This document shows positions 23,201-30,639 of a stretch of DNA of 64,000 nucleotides, one piece after another. Source of the stretch: Amphiura filiformis. Its lineage: Eukaryota > Echinodermata > Ophiuroidea > Amphilepidida > Amphiuridae. The position numbers were made by a program, and so were the translations under genes. Position 1 is the first letter of the stretch, and every line of letters begins with the position of its first letter. Where the stretch lies: positions 35,794,195 through 35,858,194 of the forward strand of contig NC_092646.1 in the NCBI RefSeq assembly GCF_039555335.1, in the 5' to 3' direction. The notes beneath the pieces are model-generated. The model ran no database searches and was not told the origin of the DNA. It saw only the letters and a program-made list of their open reading frames with translations.

Positions 23201-24751
23201 CGATTACTAAGTTTTTAGTGTGCTCACCATCGGACAAGTTTAGAGCTGTCAATCTTTTATCAGGTGCTGACTTCTTCAGGACAAAGAATCTAAGAATGAG
23301 CCATGTAGGCCACCCTTGCCTACAGATGGCTCTGAAAAGGGCTGTTCACTGAATACTGCCCCCTTGTCAACAGAGAACAAGCAGACCTCACTTATCTGCT
23401 ATAATGTGAAAGGTTTAGTGGCTCTGAGGAAAGCTGTTCACTGAAGACTGCCTCTTGTCAACAGAGAACAAGCAGACCTACCTACCTACCTAAGTCATCC
23501 AAACTTTACTTTTACACTTGACTTCTTGCAAGCAAAACAAAGTTGCCATTCAAGAACATAAATACCCATAGAACAGCAGTTGTCAATATGCTATTGCAAT
23601 GCAATGTTGAAATGATTGTTGTGATTCAACAACGATTTTGTACACTTTTTAATGCTGAAAGTGCTTTGAAGGGGGGGTGTTTTTCAGATGGGAACAATTT
23701 ACATATAGTCTGTCCACATAGAAGTACAAAGTAAATAGACCTCGGAAACTGGCGGTATGAGAATAATTATTTCAGTGCAATGTTTCTTTGGCGCGCCTAA
23801 CTGCTGCGCTGTGATTTGTGCACCACGCTCTTCTACGCGTCAAGCGTCAGGCTCGCGTGTAGGATAAAGCATCGACCCCGATGCCACAGATTTGGTTTGT
23901 ACTTCTAAGTGGACAGACTGTAGGAGTGTGTCAAATATAGACTGTGGAACTCAGTCTTCAATAATAGTCAGTCATTTATCTATTGGTCATTATATGACTA
24001 TCATTTGAAGACTGAGTTCTTATGATACACTCCAGGAGCAGTTTCAGACAATAGCTTGGGATTATTGGGGCAGACAAATTGAAAGACTTGTCGCTCACGA
24101 CAAAAGAATGTCAAAGGTTATAAAATCCAAATTTGGTAGTTTCTGCTCCCATAATATGTGTCTTACAAAAGGTGTGGTAGTAACTTAAATTCATGATGGA
24201 GTTGGGGAAATCTTTTGCAAGTTTCCTAAAACAAGAAAATTATAATATTCTTCTTCCAAAATCTCAATTTTCAGGTATCATCATCATCATCAGTCGGCTG
24301 CGGAGCAGGCGACTACAAGCTTTCTCCAACTAATGCGATCTTGGGCAAGCGAAACAATTTTGTTTGGCTGCAGCATTCCATCAGTATCTCCCAGGAGGTG
24401 CTGGACATACTGTAAGTATATGGTGTGTGTGGCCGTCCCGGCATAGGGGTTAAAATATATAGGTATAGGGGTTAAAATTGTTTAATGAGAACTACTTGCC
24501 GATTGGCCAAAATGAATATTGTGTCCAATTTTAAACCAATCAAGGAGGGTATTAATACAATCATCTGCAAATGCAAGTTTGACCATATAGTTTAAAGCCT
24601 AGTCATAATTGGCAATTGAAATGAGGATTTCAAGTTATCAACCAATCAGAAATGCTGTTAGATGATCAGTAGTGTCCAGGGGGTTATAGAAAAACTTACC
24701 AGGAAATTGTACAGATCTCAGGAGTTTGTGAGCTTCCCTTTTTGACAGCAT
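5097..24751 (-). CDS. MFI: MFI/C11orf65 homologue, IQ-motif protein, 11 coding exons (whole gene)
   Basis: Joined exons (minus strand, in order): 24751-24700, 21628-21481, 20196-20031, 18796-18687, 17453-17231, 16180-16034, 14663-14430, 12830-12691, 7480-7310, 5598-5543, 5218-5097. They total 1569 nt, 522 residues plus TAA. Every junction is GT-AG and phases match at all ten introns. Recognised from the conserved core (LRCINPREAKLLDAA, FPPNIYYKIFTHR, CANSPKDYTK, WYQRIENNGWR) and the C-terminal DWEVDELLDWTN block of vertebrate C11orf65, known as mitochondrial fission factor interactor. From established knowledge, that protein binds MFF and limits DRP1-driven fission; the same role here is inference. 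IQ motifs are seen at residues 57-67 and, less complete, at 225-235, with an IQ-like segment at 168-177. These are typical calmodulin-binding sites. The vertebrate protein, as I recall it, is about 310 residues, so this one has about 200 extra N-terminal residues. No signal peptide or membrane segment is seen. An upstream non-coding first exon and the promoter were not located. Confidence 0.9.
5543..5598 (-). CDS. MFI: MFI-like exon 10 (56 nt micro-exon)
   Basis: Acceptor gcatttcag, donor tttgtag/gtaagc; 56 nt, residues 464-482. Encodes YLNEWRGIGTSSGSERFV and continues the family's sequence after the NFD block. It is too short to stand out as an open frame and was found by phase and splice-site matching. 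Confidence 0.85.
6056..6420 (+). pseudogene. CR1/L2-type LINE reverse-transcriptase C-terminal fragment (broken)
   Basis: The frame starting at 6056 reads LQNTAIRVVTLKFRNITPV then LKELHWIPITHRIVYKLML and FKCLNAPDYLTVL before a stop. After a frame change it resumes with RNSLPEHI and VDSFKKALKTY. These are the hallmark C-terminal phrases of CR1/L2-clade LINE ORF2 proteins ('HW.P...R..YK', 'SLP..I', 'FKK.LKT'). The fragment is 5'-truncated, with stops and frameshifts. It lies in the intron between exons 9 and 10 of the MFI-like gene, antisense to it. Confidence 0.8.
6421..6920. other. Insert between LINE ORF end and LINE 3' tail, with GC-rich hairpin
   Basis: The sequence between the LINE ORF fragment and a LINE-like 3' tail is GC-richer at 6480-6600 (many gcg/cgc words). 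It has a near-perfect hairpin at 6767-6799, gtagtggataccggc against gccggcatccactac. This could be a separate repeat inserted into the LINE. No gene is seen. Confidence 0.45.
6921..7095 (+). mobile_element. Probable LINE 3' untranslated tail
   Basis: T-rich sequence ending in 'ttgtattgcgccttgaacat' and 'ccattaagcaaagttaataa'. The 'gcgc.t..ac' phrase before a short 'taataaa' end is typical of CR1/L2 tails. It plausibly completes the LINE fragment at 6056-6420. Confidence 0.5.
7310..7480 (-). CDS. MFI: MFI-like exon 9, DWEVDELLDWTN block
   Basis: Acceptor ttgtacag, donor gatga/gtgagt; 171 nt, residues 407-463 plus two bases. Contains YQDGMLQSKIGDAGANK and DWEVDELLDWTNGLNFD. Reading through the donor gives an immediate TGA, which would mimic a C-terminus. 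The consensus donor and the homologous continuation in exon 10 show it is internal. Confidence 0.92.
8508..9160. repeat. 'acagggtg' spaced-motif repeat, copy 1
   Basis: The octamer acagggtg occurs at 8579, 8769 and 8975, with tatagggtg at 9141, all on one strand and spaced about 166-206 bp. The lead-in 'atttctggaaagcttat' at about 8521 is shared with the copy at 33345-33770. AT-rich, non-coding. Confidence 0.65.
9161..10220. other. AT-rich non-coding spacer
   Basis: Contains poly-A/T tracts (9651-9661, 10075-10089) and no recognised gene or repeat family. It is the centre of the 4.37-kb inverted-repeat element. Confidence 0.4.
10390..10455 (+). repeat. Purine-only (gaaaa)n-type tract
   Basis: Imperfect repeats of gaaaag/gaaagg, about 60 bp, all purine on the plus strand. 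It sits at the broken left edge of the TTAA element ending at 10769. Confidence 0.7.
10456..10769. mobile_element. Left-truncated copy of the 'aagggggta' TTAA fold-back
   Basis: The interior pair 'ggcaaggactacaactactg' / 'cagtgcagtagttgtagtca' forms the stem. The right end aggggtgtaataccccc is followed by TTAA at 10766-10769. It is the same family as the complete copy at 53526-53893. The left terminus is missing and replaced by the purine tract. Confidence 0.7.
11871..12690. other. Intronic spacer
   Basis: Intron sequence between the large inverted repeat and exon 8. The open frame on the minus strand at 12371-12682 begins exactly after the exon 8 donor and shows no family resemblance. No repeat was recognised. 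Confidence 0.4.
12691..12830 (-). CDS. MFI: MFI-like exon 8, basic coiled segment
   Basis: Acceptor cttctttag, donor gaaaat/gtaagt; 140 nt, residues 361-406 plus part of 407. Encodes ADQDPVTWETSRKKVDF, then a Lys/Arg-rich helix ending KKKVEWLKK. The split ATG (at/g) is completed by the exon 5.2 kb downstream, across the intron holding the large inverted-repeat element. Confidence 0.9.
13535..13632. repeat. Dispersed-repeat end with 'gggggcactgccccctgg'
   Basis: The phrase actagaagcttctgggggc followed by actgccccctggacccc looks like the 3' end of a dispersed element and contains a 'gggggcactgccccc' hairpin. It abuts the palindrome at 13637. The family was not identified. Confidence 0.35.
13637..14342. 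mobile_element. 706-bp palindromic element flanked by TTAA
   Basis: The arms pair from ggttggtctgaaccctgg / ccagggttcagaccaacc inward for about 290 bp, leaving a loop of about 130 bp around 13985. TTAA lies at both edges (13637-13640 and 14339-14342). No ORF. It is in the intron between exons 7 and 8, with the right end 87 bp from exon 7. Confidence 0.85.
14430..14663 (-). CDS. MFI: MFI-like exon 7, conserved core
   Basis: Acceptor ctctatacag, donor gatagg/gtaagt; 234 nt, residues 283-360, phase 0 at both ends. Contains FPPNIYYKIFTHR, VDMCANSPKDYTK and GWYQRIENNGWRLVSD, all close to the vertebrate family. Confidence 0.93.
14731..15302. mobile_element. 572-bp fold-back element
   Basis: The terminal phrases gggctcaaaaagaaa and tttctttttgagctcag are inverted. 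The interior matches include tgttccatgtcagtgcattt against its diverged complement at 14870-14893 and 'ctggaccacattcacag'. Arms are diverged but collinear. No ORF. Intron between exons 6 and 7. Confidence 0.75.
15339..15755. mobile_element. 'gggctattcca' MITE, expanded copy
   Basis: TIRs tgggctattccatttgaaat and ttaaatggaatagccca. The interior has several 'atttgaaattcatactcccc' and 'gtggaaga' modules in both orientations, so this copy is about 1.5 times the others. Intron between exons 6 and 7. Confidence 0.8.
16034..16180 (-). CDS. MFI: MFI-like exon 6, conserved core
   Basis: Acceptor aatcacag, donor gctggg/gtaaga; 147 nt, residues 234-282, phase 0 at both ends. Encodes YKYYRDLINF and LRCINPREAKLLDAA followed by GIHIKFRLAG. 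This is the most diagnostic block of the MFI family. Confidence 0.93.
17073..17210. mobile_element. 'gttgggcag' TIR MITE, second copy
   Basis: The ends ttgttgggcagaaaa / ttttctgcccaacaa and the interior tttaaacatgttcaagagcc match the element at 4550-4702. Its edge is 21 bp from the donor of exon 5. Confidence 0.78.
17231..17453 (-). CDS. MFI: MFI-like exon 5, IQ-like pair
   Basis: Acceptor ttttttttcag, donor catata/gtaagt; 223 nt, residues 159-233. It starts FEEFCAHFIQNWWYSVRRK (IQ-like). A basic, Ser/Pro-rich linker (SPERSRTIIKPKKKR) follows, and it ends EEAASMIQGAWRRHI. That last segment aligns with the single N-terminal IQ region of vertebrate MFI. A MITE (17073-17210) lies 21 bp beyond the donor. 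Confidence 0.88.
17656..18299. mobile_element. ~640-bp diverged fold-back with GGGCC-rich ends
   Basis: The left end actatgcacatggccagatt is mirrored by aatctggccctgactgtgca. The next ~50 bp ('gggcccatggcccccaaac' / 'gggggcctccaaattttgg') also pair, and the middle does not. Intron between exons 4 and 5. Confidence 0.6.
18322..18598. mobile_element. 'gggctattcca' MITE, intronic copy
   Basis: It starts ttgggctattccagttgaa and ends ttaaatggaatagccca, with the usual interior hairpins of 'tggaagatatttccaaaatc' type. It lies 89 bp from the exon 4 donor. Confidence 0.8.
18687..18796 (-). CDS. MFI: MFI-like exon 4, charged helix
   Basis: Acceptor ataatcaaaag, donor atatc/gtaagt; 110 nt. Encodes residues 123-158 plus part of 159. 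It is strongly charged (SRERARARLQRYYQKYWEKE) and probably helical. The polypyrimidine tract (tgttcttttcttt) lies a little upstream of the AG. An alternative frame is also open here, but only the frame given agrees with both neighbours. Confidence 0.75.
18868..19034. mobile_element. 167-bp fold-back, 'aaagggattcaatcatg' ends
   Basis: Aaagggattcaatcatgttt at the left and aaacatgattgaatcccttt at the right are exact complements. The arms continue through 'ccattgttca'. The loop carries CpG-rich 'gcgtccgcgtccgtcgtc'. Intron between exons 3 and 4. Confidence 0.8.
19230..19478 (+). mobile_element. SINE-like unit with (aaatc)n tail
   Basis: A compact GC-richer block (ccttcggaggggacgttaag, ccgtcggtccc) is followed by 'cttgggttatccagggttgt' and a microsatellite tail of caaatcaaatcaaaatc words. 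Similar 'ccttcgga..gacgttaa' blocks recur in animal SINEs as I recall them. The assignment is by resemblance only. Confidence 0.45.
20031..20196 (-). CDS. MFI: MFI-like exon 3, Ser-rich linker
   Basis: Acceptor ccatttcag, donor gctagt/gtgagt; 166 nt. Open only in the phase demanded by exons 2 and 4. Encodes residues 67-122, a low-complexity linker rich in Ser/His/Lys (for example LRDVLSSPSKSPAKKSSQH). There is no recognisable domain. Support is the phase match and good splice sites rather than homology. Confidence 0.7.
20791..21396. mobile_element. Nested fold-back, G-tract core
   Basis: The outer arms ctcaagttgagagtaatgtc and gttactctcaacttgag enclose an inner inverted pair gggctgtgcaataattatga (from about 20930) and tcataattattgcacagccc (to about 21325). 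The core carries 'gggggggcaag' units and G-tracts of 10-12. It lies 84 bp from the exon 2 donor. Confidence 0.75.
21481..21628 (-). CDS. MFI: MFI-like exon 2, complete IQ motif
   Basis: Acceptor aatcttttgcag, donor acaag/gtgcgt; 148 nt. Encodes residues 18-67. A basic stretch (HRRKLIRQ) leads into AAAIELQRIWRGYVTR, which satisfies the IQ consensus (hydrophobic-Q-x3-R-G-x3-R, residues 57-67). The aligned part of vertebrate MFI has no counterpart for this segment. Confidence 0.85.
22388..22713. mobile_element. ~325-bp fold-back, 'atcatggaggtagta' arms
   Basis: Catggaggtagtactacaac (left) pairs with gttgtagctactacctccat (right), and 'tttgccacacc' pairs with 'ggtgtggcaac'. Intron between exons 1 and 2. 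No ORF. Confidence 0.7.
23150..23495 (-). repeat. Inverted copy of the stem-loop tandem-repeat family
   Basis: Read on the minus strand this has two ~90-bp units (cagtcttcagtgaacagc, gcagacct/aggtctgc, 'ttgacaagaggcag') followed by the same unique flank seen at 32266-32440 (tttgtcctgaagaagtcag, 'aaacttgtccgatgg', 'aaaccctatccca'). Stem-loop motifs at about 23331-23347 and 23418-23440 are decayed. A minus-strand frame at 23049-23252 (LNLSDGE...) may be a relic of coding sequence; I do not recognise it. Confidence 0.7.
23706..23923. mobile_element. ~218-bp fold-back, 'tagtctgtccac' ends
   Basis: Agtctgtccacatagaagta pairs with acttctaagtggacagactg. The core includes a CpG-rich stretch near 23800-23860. 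Directly abuts the next fold-back. Confidence 0.75.
23923..24033. mobile_element. ~110-bp fold-back, 'ggagtgt' ends
   Basis: Ggagtgtgtc...gaactcagtcttcaa pairs with ttgaagactgagttc...gatacactcc. The loop is AT-rich. It shares an edge with the element at 23706-23923. Confidence 0.7.
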
Positions 24752-25135
24752 GTTTATTGTATCACCTCTGTTGATTTAATCTGTAAGAATATAAAATGAA
24801 AGCAGTCCAAGAAGATGAGTTCTCTTGAGCTTGAGTAATCATATATTTCCAATGCAATTTTCATTGAATCTGCTTAGAATGCAGTCCTGTCCATTTATTG
24901 ATTTTCTCTGACCAAATTTAGCTACTGTTCAGTATACACAAAACCAGGGGTGAAAAGTGGGATACCGGCCTTGTTTCAGGCCCATGAGTTGCTTACTGTA
25001 GCCCTTTGAGATTAAAAATCACAACACCAGGCTACACTTGTTGTCCCGAACCATAGCCCGCCCGGGGTGGCAGCACTCACTAAAAATGGGAAATGGGTGA
25101 CAGGTACATGTATGTGCGGCCACATTGACCCACAT
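24034..25135. other. Mixed non-coding DNA around coding exon 1
   Basis: Contains an (atc)n run at about 24279-24293 followed by 'gcggagcaggcgactacaag', which looks like a piece of a dispersed repeat, and the exon at 24700-24780. No promoter element or CpG island was visible upstream of that exon. Confidence 0.35.
24700..24780 (-). CDS. MFI: MFI-like exon 1 of coding part (start codon, CDS 24751-24700)
   Basis: Acceptor ttcttacag precedes 24780 and donor ctg/gtaagt follows 24700. The first 29 bases are untranslated. ATG at 24751-24749 is preceded 27 bases upstream by an in-frame TAA, so this is the first possible start in this frame, with A at -3. It encodes 17 residues plus one base (MLSKREAHKLLRSVQFP). 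The presence of an acceptor implies at least one upstream non-coding exon. Confidence 0.75.
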
Positions 25136-25480
25136 TTTTCAACTCCCTCTCACCCCCTTTTTTGTTTTCTTGTTACCAAAAGACCCCCTTTTTTATAAGA
25201 ACATTTCTGATAATCTCTCACTGAATGACCCATTTTTTCATTATTTTTCTTCAAATTTTTGAAAATTTTGTATCAACTTTTATATTTTGACCCAAAATTT
25301 TTCCCAGTCTCACTGAATGACCTCTTTTTTGGTAAGATTTTCCCCAGTCTCACGAAAAGACCCCCTTTTTTGGCCTTCTCACTGAAAGACCCCCCTTTTT
25401 TGGTGTCTAGGCTCTCACCGAGAGACCCTAGTTTCGAACTGCTGTCCGCACATCCCTGTCACTTCCGAAGTCGAGTACCC
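25136..25480. repeat. 'tcactgaatgacccccttttt' microrepeat block
   Basis: Repeated 'ctcac.gaa.gaccccctttt' units of about 35-50 bp, ending with 'tgtcacttccgaagtcgagt' and a C run. The same architecture recurs at 32488-32900, 37560-37770, 47820-48190 and 49470-49850. Confidence 0.65.
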
Positions 25481-25639
25481 CCAGCCCGCCACCAGTCTAT
25501 ACATATTAAGATACCCAAGAATTAGATGGGGTTTCTCTGCAATGTGAGGTTAGAATTTGAGCTGTTATTGTTGAATGGATCCTATTGAACTAGATGCCAT
25601 TAGACCATTTTGGCTTAAATTCTGACAGACTGTTATTAA

Positions 25640-25970
25640 AACAAAAGTAAGTCTGTTTTAACCCTAACACTGGACCCTGCTTTTTGGGATCGGAAGTCAA
25701 AGAAGATCCGAAAATGTCAAGGAGAAGAAGAATTTTTGACTTGGCACCCCCAGGATTCGAACCTTTGACCCCTCGCATGCCAAGCACAAGATCACGGACC
25801 GGTAGCTACACGGGTTATTGCTGCCCGGCCAGCAATTCCGTGCGCATATACCACTTAGGGTGATTGCGTCATCGCAGACCCTGGGATTCATGCATGCACA
25901 GATTTTTTCATCGTAAGATTTTGTAAGATTTTGTAAGATTTTTGGGTGTTAGGGTTAATAGACTAAAGTG
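25640..25970 (-). mobile_element. tRNA-headed SINE-like sequence
   Basis: On the minus strand a perfect polymerase III B-box ggttcgaatcc (about 25761-25751) is preceded by an A-box-like tagctaccgg. The cloverleaf is poor (T-stem mismatches), so this is a degenerate tRNA head rather than a gene. Short 'gtaagatttt' iterations lie near 25911-25940. Confidence 0.45.
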
Positions 25971-26322
25971 TCTCCTGATCCCGACTAAATTCAGGTGGAC
26001 CTGTCTCTGAACCAGGACTTACTTTTTTCTCAAACTGAGTCCTGGTAAAAAAAGATCTTATTTTCACCCTTGCACAAAAGCAATGTACACAACAGTTCTA
26101 TTGCTTGATACAGAATGCCCCCCCACACACACCCCCACACAGAGTCATGGATCGTGAAATAGCCAGAAATAGTGGAACAAACTTTTTTGTTCTTTCATTA
26201 TAGCCCCCCCCCCCCCAATAATTTATTTTTATGACATTGAAAACCACAGTCAAAATGTACACATTTTCCAGTTTGCTTGAGCTCCATTTCTTTATTTATA
26301 TACTAGCGGGATACCGCTTAGA

Positions 26323-26586
26323 TGAGTAAATGGGAGCGATCACTAAAACAGGAGGAATTACTGCAAAGGTCGAGTCATTGAAAAGGTAAATTTTATTTTT
26401 TCTAAATCTGTCCCTTCTGGCAGTTCCATTTAGCTTCTTTTCTTTCTTATAAGTTTCTTCTTCATGGGCCTAGTTTGTTCCCATTAAAAAATTGCTATTT
26501 ATAGTTTGTGATTTTCCGTTTCCATGTTATTTATTTATTTAGGCCTAACCGCATTCCCATATTCTCATTATTTTCTAAATCTGTCC
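26323..26586. repeat. Direct repeat, copy 1 (264 bp)
   Basis: It begins tgagtaaatgggagcgatca and ends ttctaaatctgtcc. It recurs almost unchanged at 26936-27198. The sequence is pyrimidine-rich with 'tttctttcttataag' words. Confidence 0.85.
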
Positions 26587-26935
26587 TTTCTTACGTTTCC
26601 CATTTAGCTTCTTTTTTATATGCTGCTTAGCTTGTGATTTCCCGTTTCCATGTTATTTATTTAATTATGTTCTCATTATTTTAGCTTCTTTTTTTTCTTA
26701 TATTTCCTGATTAATTTTAATCTAATTTTAGCTTTTTTTCTTACGTTTCCTGATTAGTTTCTTTCTTTCCTTCTTTATTTTGCTCCCGTTTCATTTAGTT
26801 ACTGTAACCATAACCCGTATCCTTTTTGTCTTCTTTTTCTTTTCTTTTTTATTCATTTTATTCTTTCTTTCTTTTTAGTTTCTTCTACATAGATCTATTT
26901 TGTTCCAATAAATATGCTGTTATTTTCCGTTTCCA

Positions 26936-27198
26936 TGAGTAAATGGGAGCGATCACTAAAACAGGAGGAATTACTGAAAAGGTCGAATCATTGAAAAGGT
27001 GAATGTTATTTTTCTAAATCTGTCCCTTCTGGCAGTTCCATTTAGCTTCTTTTCTTTCTTATAAGTTTCTTCTTCATGGGCCTAGTTTGTTCCCATTAAA
27101 AAATTGCTATTTATAGTTTGTGATTTTCCGTTTCCATGTTATTTATTTATTTAGGCCTAACCGCATTCCCATATTCTCATTATTTTCTAAATCTGTCC
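26936..27198. repeat. Direct repeat, copy 2 (263 bp)
   Basis: Near-identical to 26323-26586, offset 612-613 bp. The intervening 350 bp is T-rich and carries further partial copies ('ccgtttccatgttatttatt'), suggesting local slippage or unequal exchange. Confidence 0.85.
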
Positions 27199-27357
27199 TA
27201 AAATGATATTACGCACGCGTTTTCACGCGCTATAATTACGCAGAAATCGCAGATTGTAATCTGTGTGCCGTTCGCATTGAAACTATTAATTTCTCTTCCC
27301 AAAATCGATGCTTTTCCAAATGTGAGATGGCAAGAATCTTAAGATTTGGTATATAAA

Positions 27358-27520
27358 ACAAATATTGACTGCTTTTTATTCAGGGCATGGTTAAAATTAT
27401 AGGCCATGGTGATCTCAAAACCATGACTATGCCCTCGGCCACGCCTCGGGCATAGTCATGGTTTTGAGATCACCTTGGGCCTATAATTTTAACCATGCCC
27501 CTCATAGCAGTCAATATTTG
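27358..27520. mobile_element. Near-perfect 160-bp hairpin
   Basis: Gggcatggttaaaattatag and ctataattttaaccatgccc are exact complements. The stem continues through 'gatctcaaaaccatgact' to a loop of about 10 bases around 'cggccacgcc'. The outer part 'aatattgactgct' / 'agcagtcaatatt' also pairs. Stem length is about 70 bp. Confidence 0.88.
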
Positions 27521-27733
27521 TATACTATGTGATAGCTTATGAATCCATTATTATGCCAGTACCAACATAAGTCAACATCACTTAGGTTTTGGTTGTCAAA
27601 ATTAATTTTTAGTAATTTTTTCCATTAATTAAGCCCCACAGTAAAGCCATTTTTGGACCGTACAGGCACATTCCACATCCCTATGGACGAATAGCGCCAC
27701 CTATAGTGTGTGATGTGAGCCTGACTATCAATG

Positions 27734-29920
27734 TATAGGGTCAGTCCATATCAAAACAGATTGAGTGTACACCCACCCTCTTGGATTTTGCTCTCCTTTG
27801 GCTCAGGGGTACCTTTCATGGACCCCTAGGTGAGGTCAAGAAATAAATTCAAATTCAATTTCGTTTCGAATGGCGGGCCATCTAAGTTTGGCGACCTTGA
27901 CCAAAATTGGGAATTTAAGGTGTCCAAATGACAAAGCGCTCTCTTTGAGAGGCATTTTCTTCTTAATTAAATCAGTTGTGACCCTCTTTTTGAATATGGT
28001 CACTCACTGACTGTGTCTGAAATGCCTAATGCCAAAAAAGATTGATTTGAATTTCGTTGGGATTTCAGAGGGGTCAAAATCAGCACTTCGTACTGTTCAA
28101 TCAAATTATCTTTGATTTTGAAGGACCCATGATAATGTCACAGTGCACTTATAGGTCCTAATTATGTTCAGAATGGATTAACCATGTGCCAATGTCTATG
28201 AGCAATTTAAAAAAAAGAGAAATTTCTTGACCCCCTACAGAATTTTAGGCCCCCCTAAAGTGGTTCAGCCACAAATGGCGCTTAAAATCGGCAAATTTTG
28301 ACACCTAATAACTTTAGGTGTACACCAGATATGAATTTCTAGTCTTTTGCATCTGAAAGAATGTAGTCTAATGTTACTAGGAACATAAGATTTGTTTTGT
28401 ATTTTTGTGTTTTGATACTAAGTTGATGGTCCCAAAAATCCCAATTTTTGACTAATAATGTACAGGTTATGGGTACAAAATGTCAATTTCAACATACCCT
28501 TTTTTCTATTTTTGATCACTTTATAGCAAATTGTCTTATTTATCCTGTTATTACATAGTTAACAACGTCCGATTTTGGTGATTTTGGTGTCTAATTATGT
28601 TTTCTTGCATGAGAAATACAACTACATAACAAAAACTGTACAAGGAACCAATGACCTCCTTATTACAATATGGATGCTTTTGGCAGCCATGTTGCAAAAG
28701 AGGGTCATCGGTTCCTTGTATAGTTTATTAATTTGCTTAGTTGTATTTCTCATGCAAGAAAAACATATATAATTAGACACCAAAATTACCAAAATCAGAC
28801 GTTGTTAACTATGGTCAGAATTCAAAAAGGTCGTTGACCTATGAACATTTTTTTCGTCATAGCTCCCTCCTGAAAGGTCTGACACATAACAAACTATACA
28901 TTTTTGGAATCCTCACCATACGAGTAATTTGATATATTACTTGACATAATTGGGAGCATTCTGAACATTTGACCCCCATAACCTGTACTTTGCATGTGCA
29001 TCGTTGCCAGGAAGTGCATTTTTGACCCCCTTAAAAATCCATACAGAGGATTAGAAAGTAGTTTTTTCTTATTACTTGACTCAAAAGCAACTTGAAATAT
29101 CAGGATAAATAATACAAATGGCTATAAAGTGATCAAAAATATAAAAAAATATCATACTAAAATTGGCATTTTGTACCGTATCCTGTATGCATGGTATGTT
29201 AGGCAAAAATGACTATTTTTGAAAGCGTCAACTTAATACTAAAACACAAAAAATACAAAACAAATCTTATGTTCCTAGTAACATTAAACTACATTCTTTC
29301 AGATGCAAAAGACTAGAAATTCATATCTGGTGTACACCTAAAGTTATTAGGGGTCAAAATTTGCCGATTTTAAGCGCCATTTGTGGCTGAACCACTTTAG
29401 GGTGGCCTAAAATTCTGTAGGGGTCTAGAAATTTCTCATTTTTGAATTGCTCATAGACATTGGCATATGGTTAATCCATTCTGAACATAATTAGGACCTA
29501 TAAGTGCACTGTGACATTATCATGGGTCCTTCAAAATCAAGATAATTTGATTGAACAGTATGAAGTGCTGATTTTGACCCCCTCTGAAATTCCAACGAAA
29601 TTCCGAAATATATCTTTTTTGGCATTAGGTATTTCAGACACAGCCAGTGAGTGACCACATTCAAAAAGAGGATATCAACTGATTCAATTAAGAAGAAAGT
29701 GCCCTCAAAGAGAGCACTTTGTCATTTGGACCCTTAAATTCCCAATTTTGGTCGAGGTCGCCAAACTTTGATTGCCCGCCATTCGCAAACGAAATGGAAT
29801 TTGAATTTTTTTCTTGTGACCTCACCTAGGGATCCATGAAAGGTACCCTGAGCCAAAGGAGAGCAAAATCCAAGAGGGTGGGTGTACACTCAATCTGTTT
29901 TGATATGGACTGACCCTATA
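27734..29920. mobile_element. 2.19-kb palindrome, ~1.05-kb arms
   Basis: The left end tatagggtcagtccatatc and right end gatatggactgaccctata are complements. Collinear pairing continues across almost the whole length (for example cctttggctcaggggtacct / aggtaccctgagccaaagg and 'tgcatgagaaatacaacta' / 'tagttgtatttctcatgca' near the centre). The loop is about 30-50 bp near 28665. No conserved ORF. The edges carry TATA, possibly a short target duplication. Confidence 0.88.
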
Positions 29921-30318
29921 GTGGTACCAACCTTATTGTTTTGTGCTTGCTAATTTAAGACTCGGTTGAAACAAAATTAAGGATCGAATGCATTTTAGTG
30001 TCCAAAAGGCAAAATTATCGTCAAAGTTCTGCGAAATCGGCACCCTTGCGAAGGGTTCAGAATTGAATCGGGAACGAAAACATCCTATCTTTGCGATCAA
30101 AAACACAAAATTACAACTTTAAACATACTATAATCATGATAATTATTGGCAAAAAAGACATGTCATTATTACCAAACAATATAGAATAGAAAATTTGACA
30201 TCATTTTCTCAAAATATTGAAGAAATTTGCTCACTAGACATCGAAAAAGTACGCAATCCAATTCCCGTTCAAACTTGTGGGAAACTGAAAGTGCATAATC
30301 CCCACTAGATTATTCGGA
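29921..30318. other. Unassigned non-coding spacer
   Basis: No gene or recognised repeat seen between the 2.19-kb palindrome and the TIR-bounded segment. Confidence 0.35.
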
Positions 30319-30639
30319 CTAAGGGAACAACCCAAAAGTTCGATGAAGCCCTATAAACGAAAGTCCTTTCGTTAGAAGGCTAACCCCCTCCCCCCTCCCC
30401 TCTAACGTAAGTGACAAATATCGAAAATTCCAATCCGCTTTTTTTTTCATATAGGATACAGGAGCCGCCGCTATATGGTGCATGGGGTTGTGGAGGGGTG
30501 CGACAATGCTAGGATATTGATCATGTTTATGGAAGAAACGAATATTGCATTCTATTTAAAAATATTTTTCATCTTTTTTGGCACGAAAAAATAGGACTTG
30601 CTGGAAAAAAGAATGTGGTATTAAACACAAAACGTTTTC

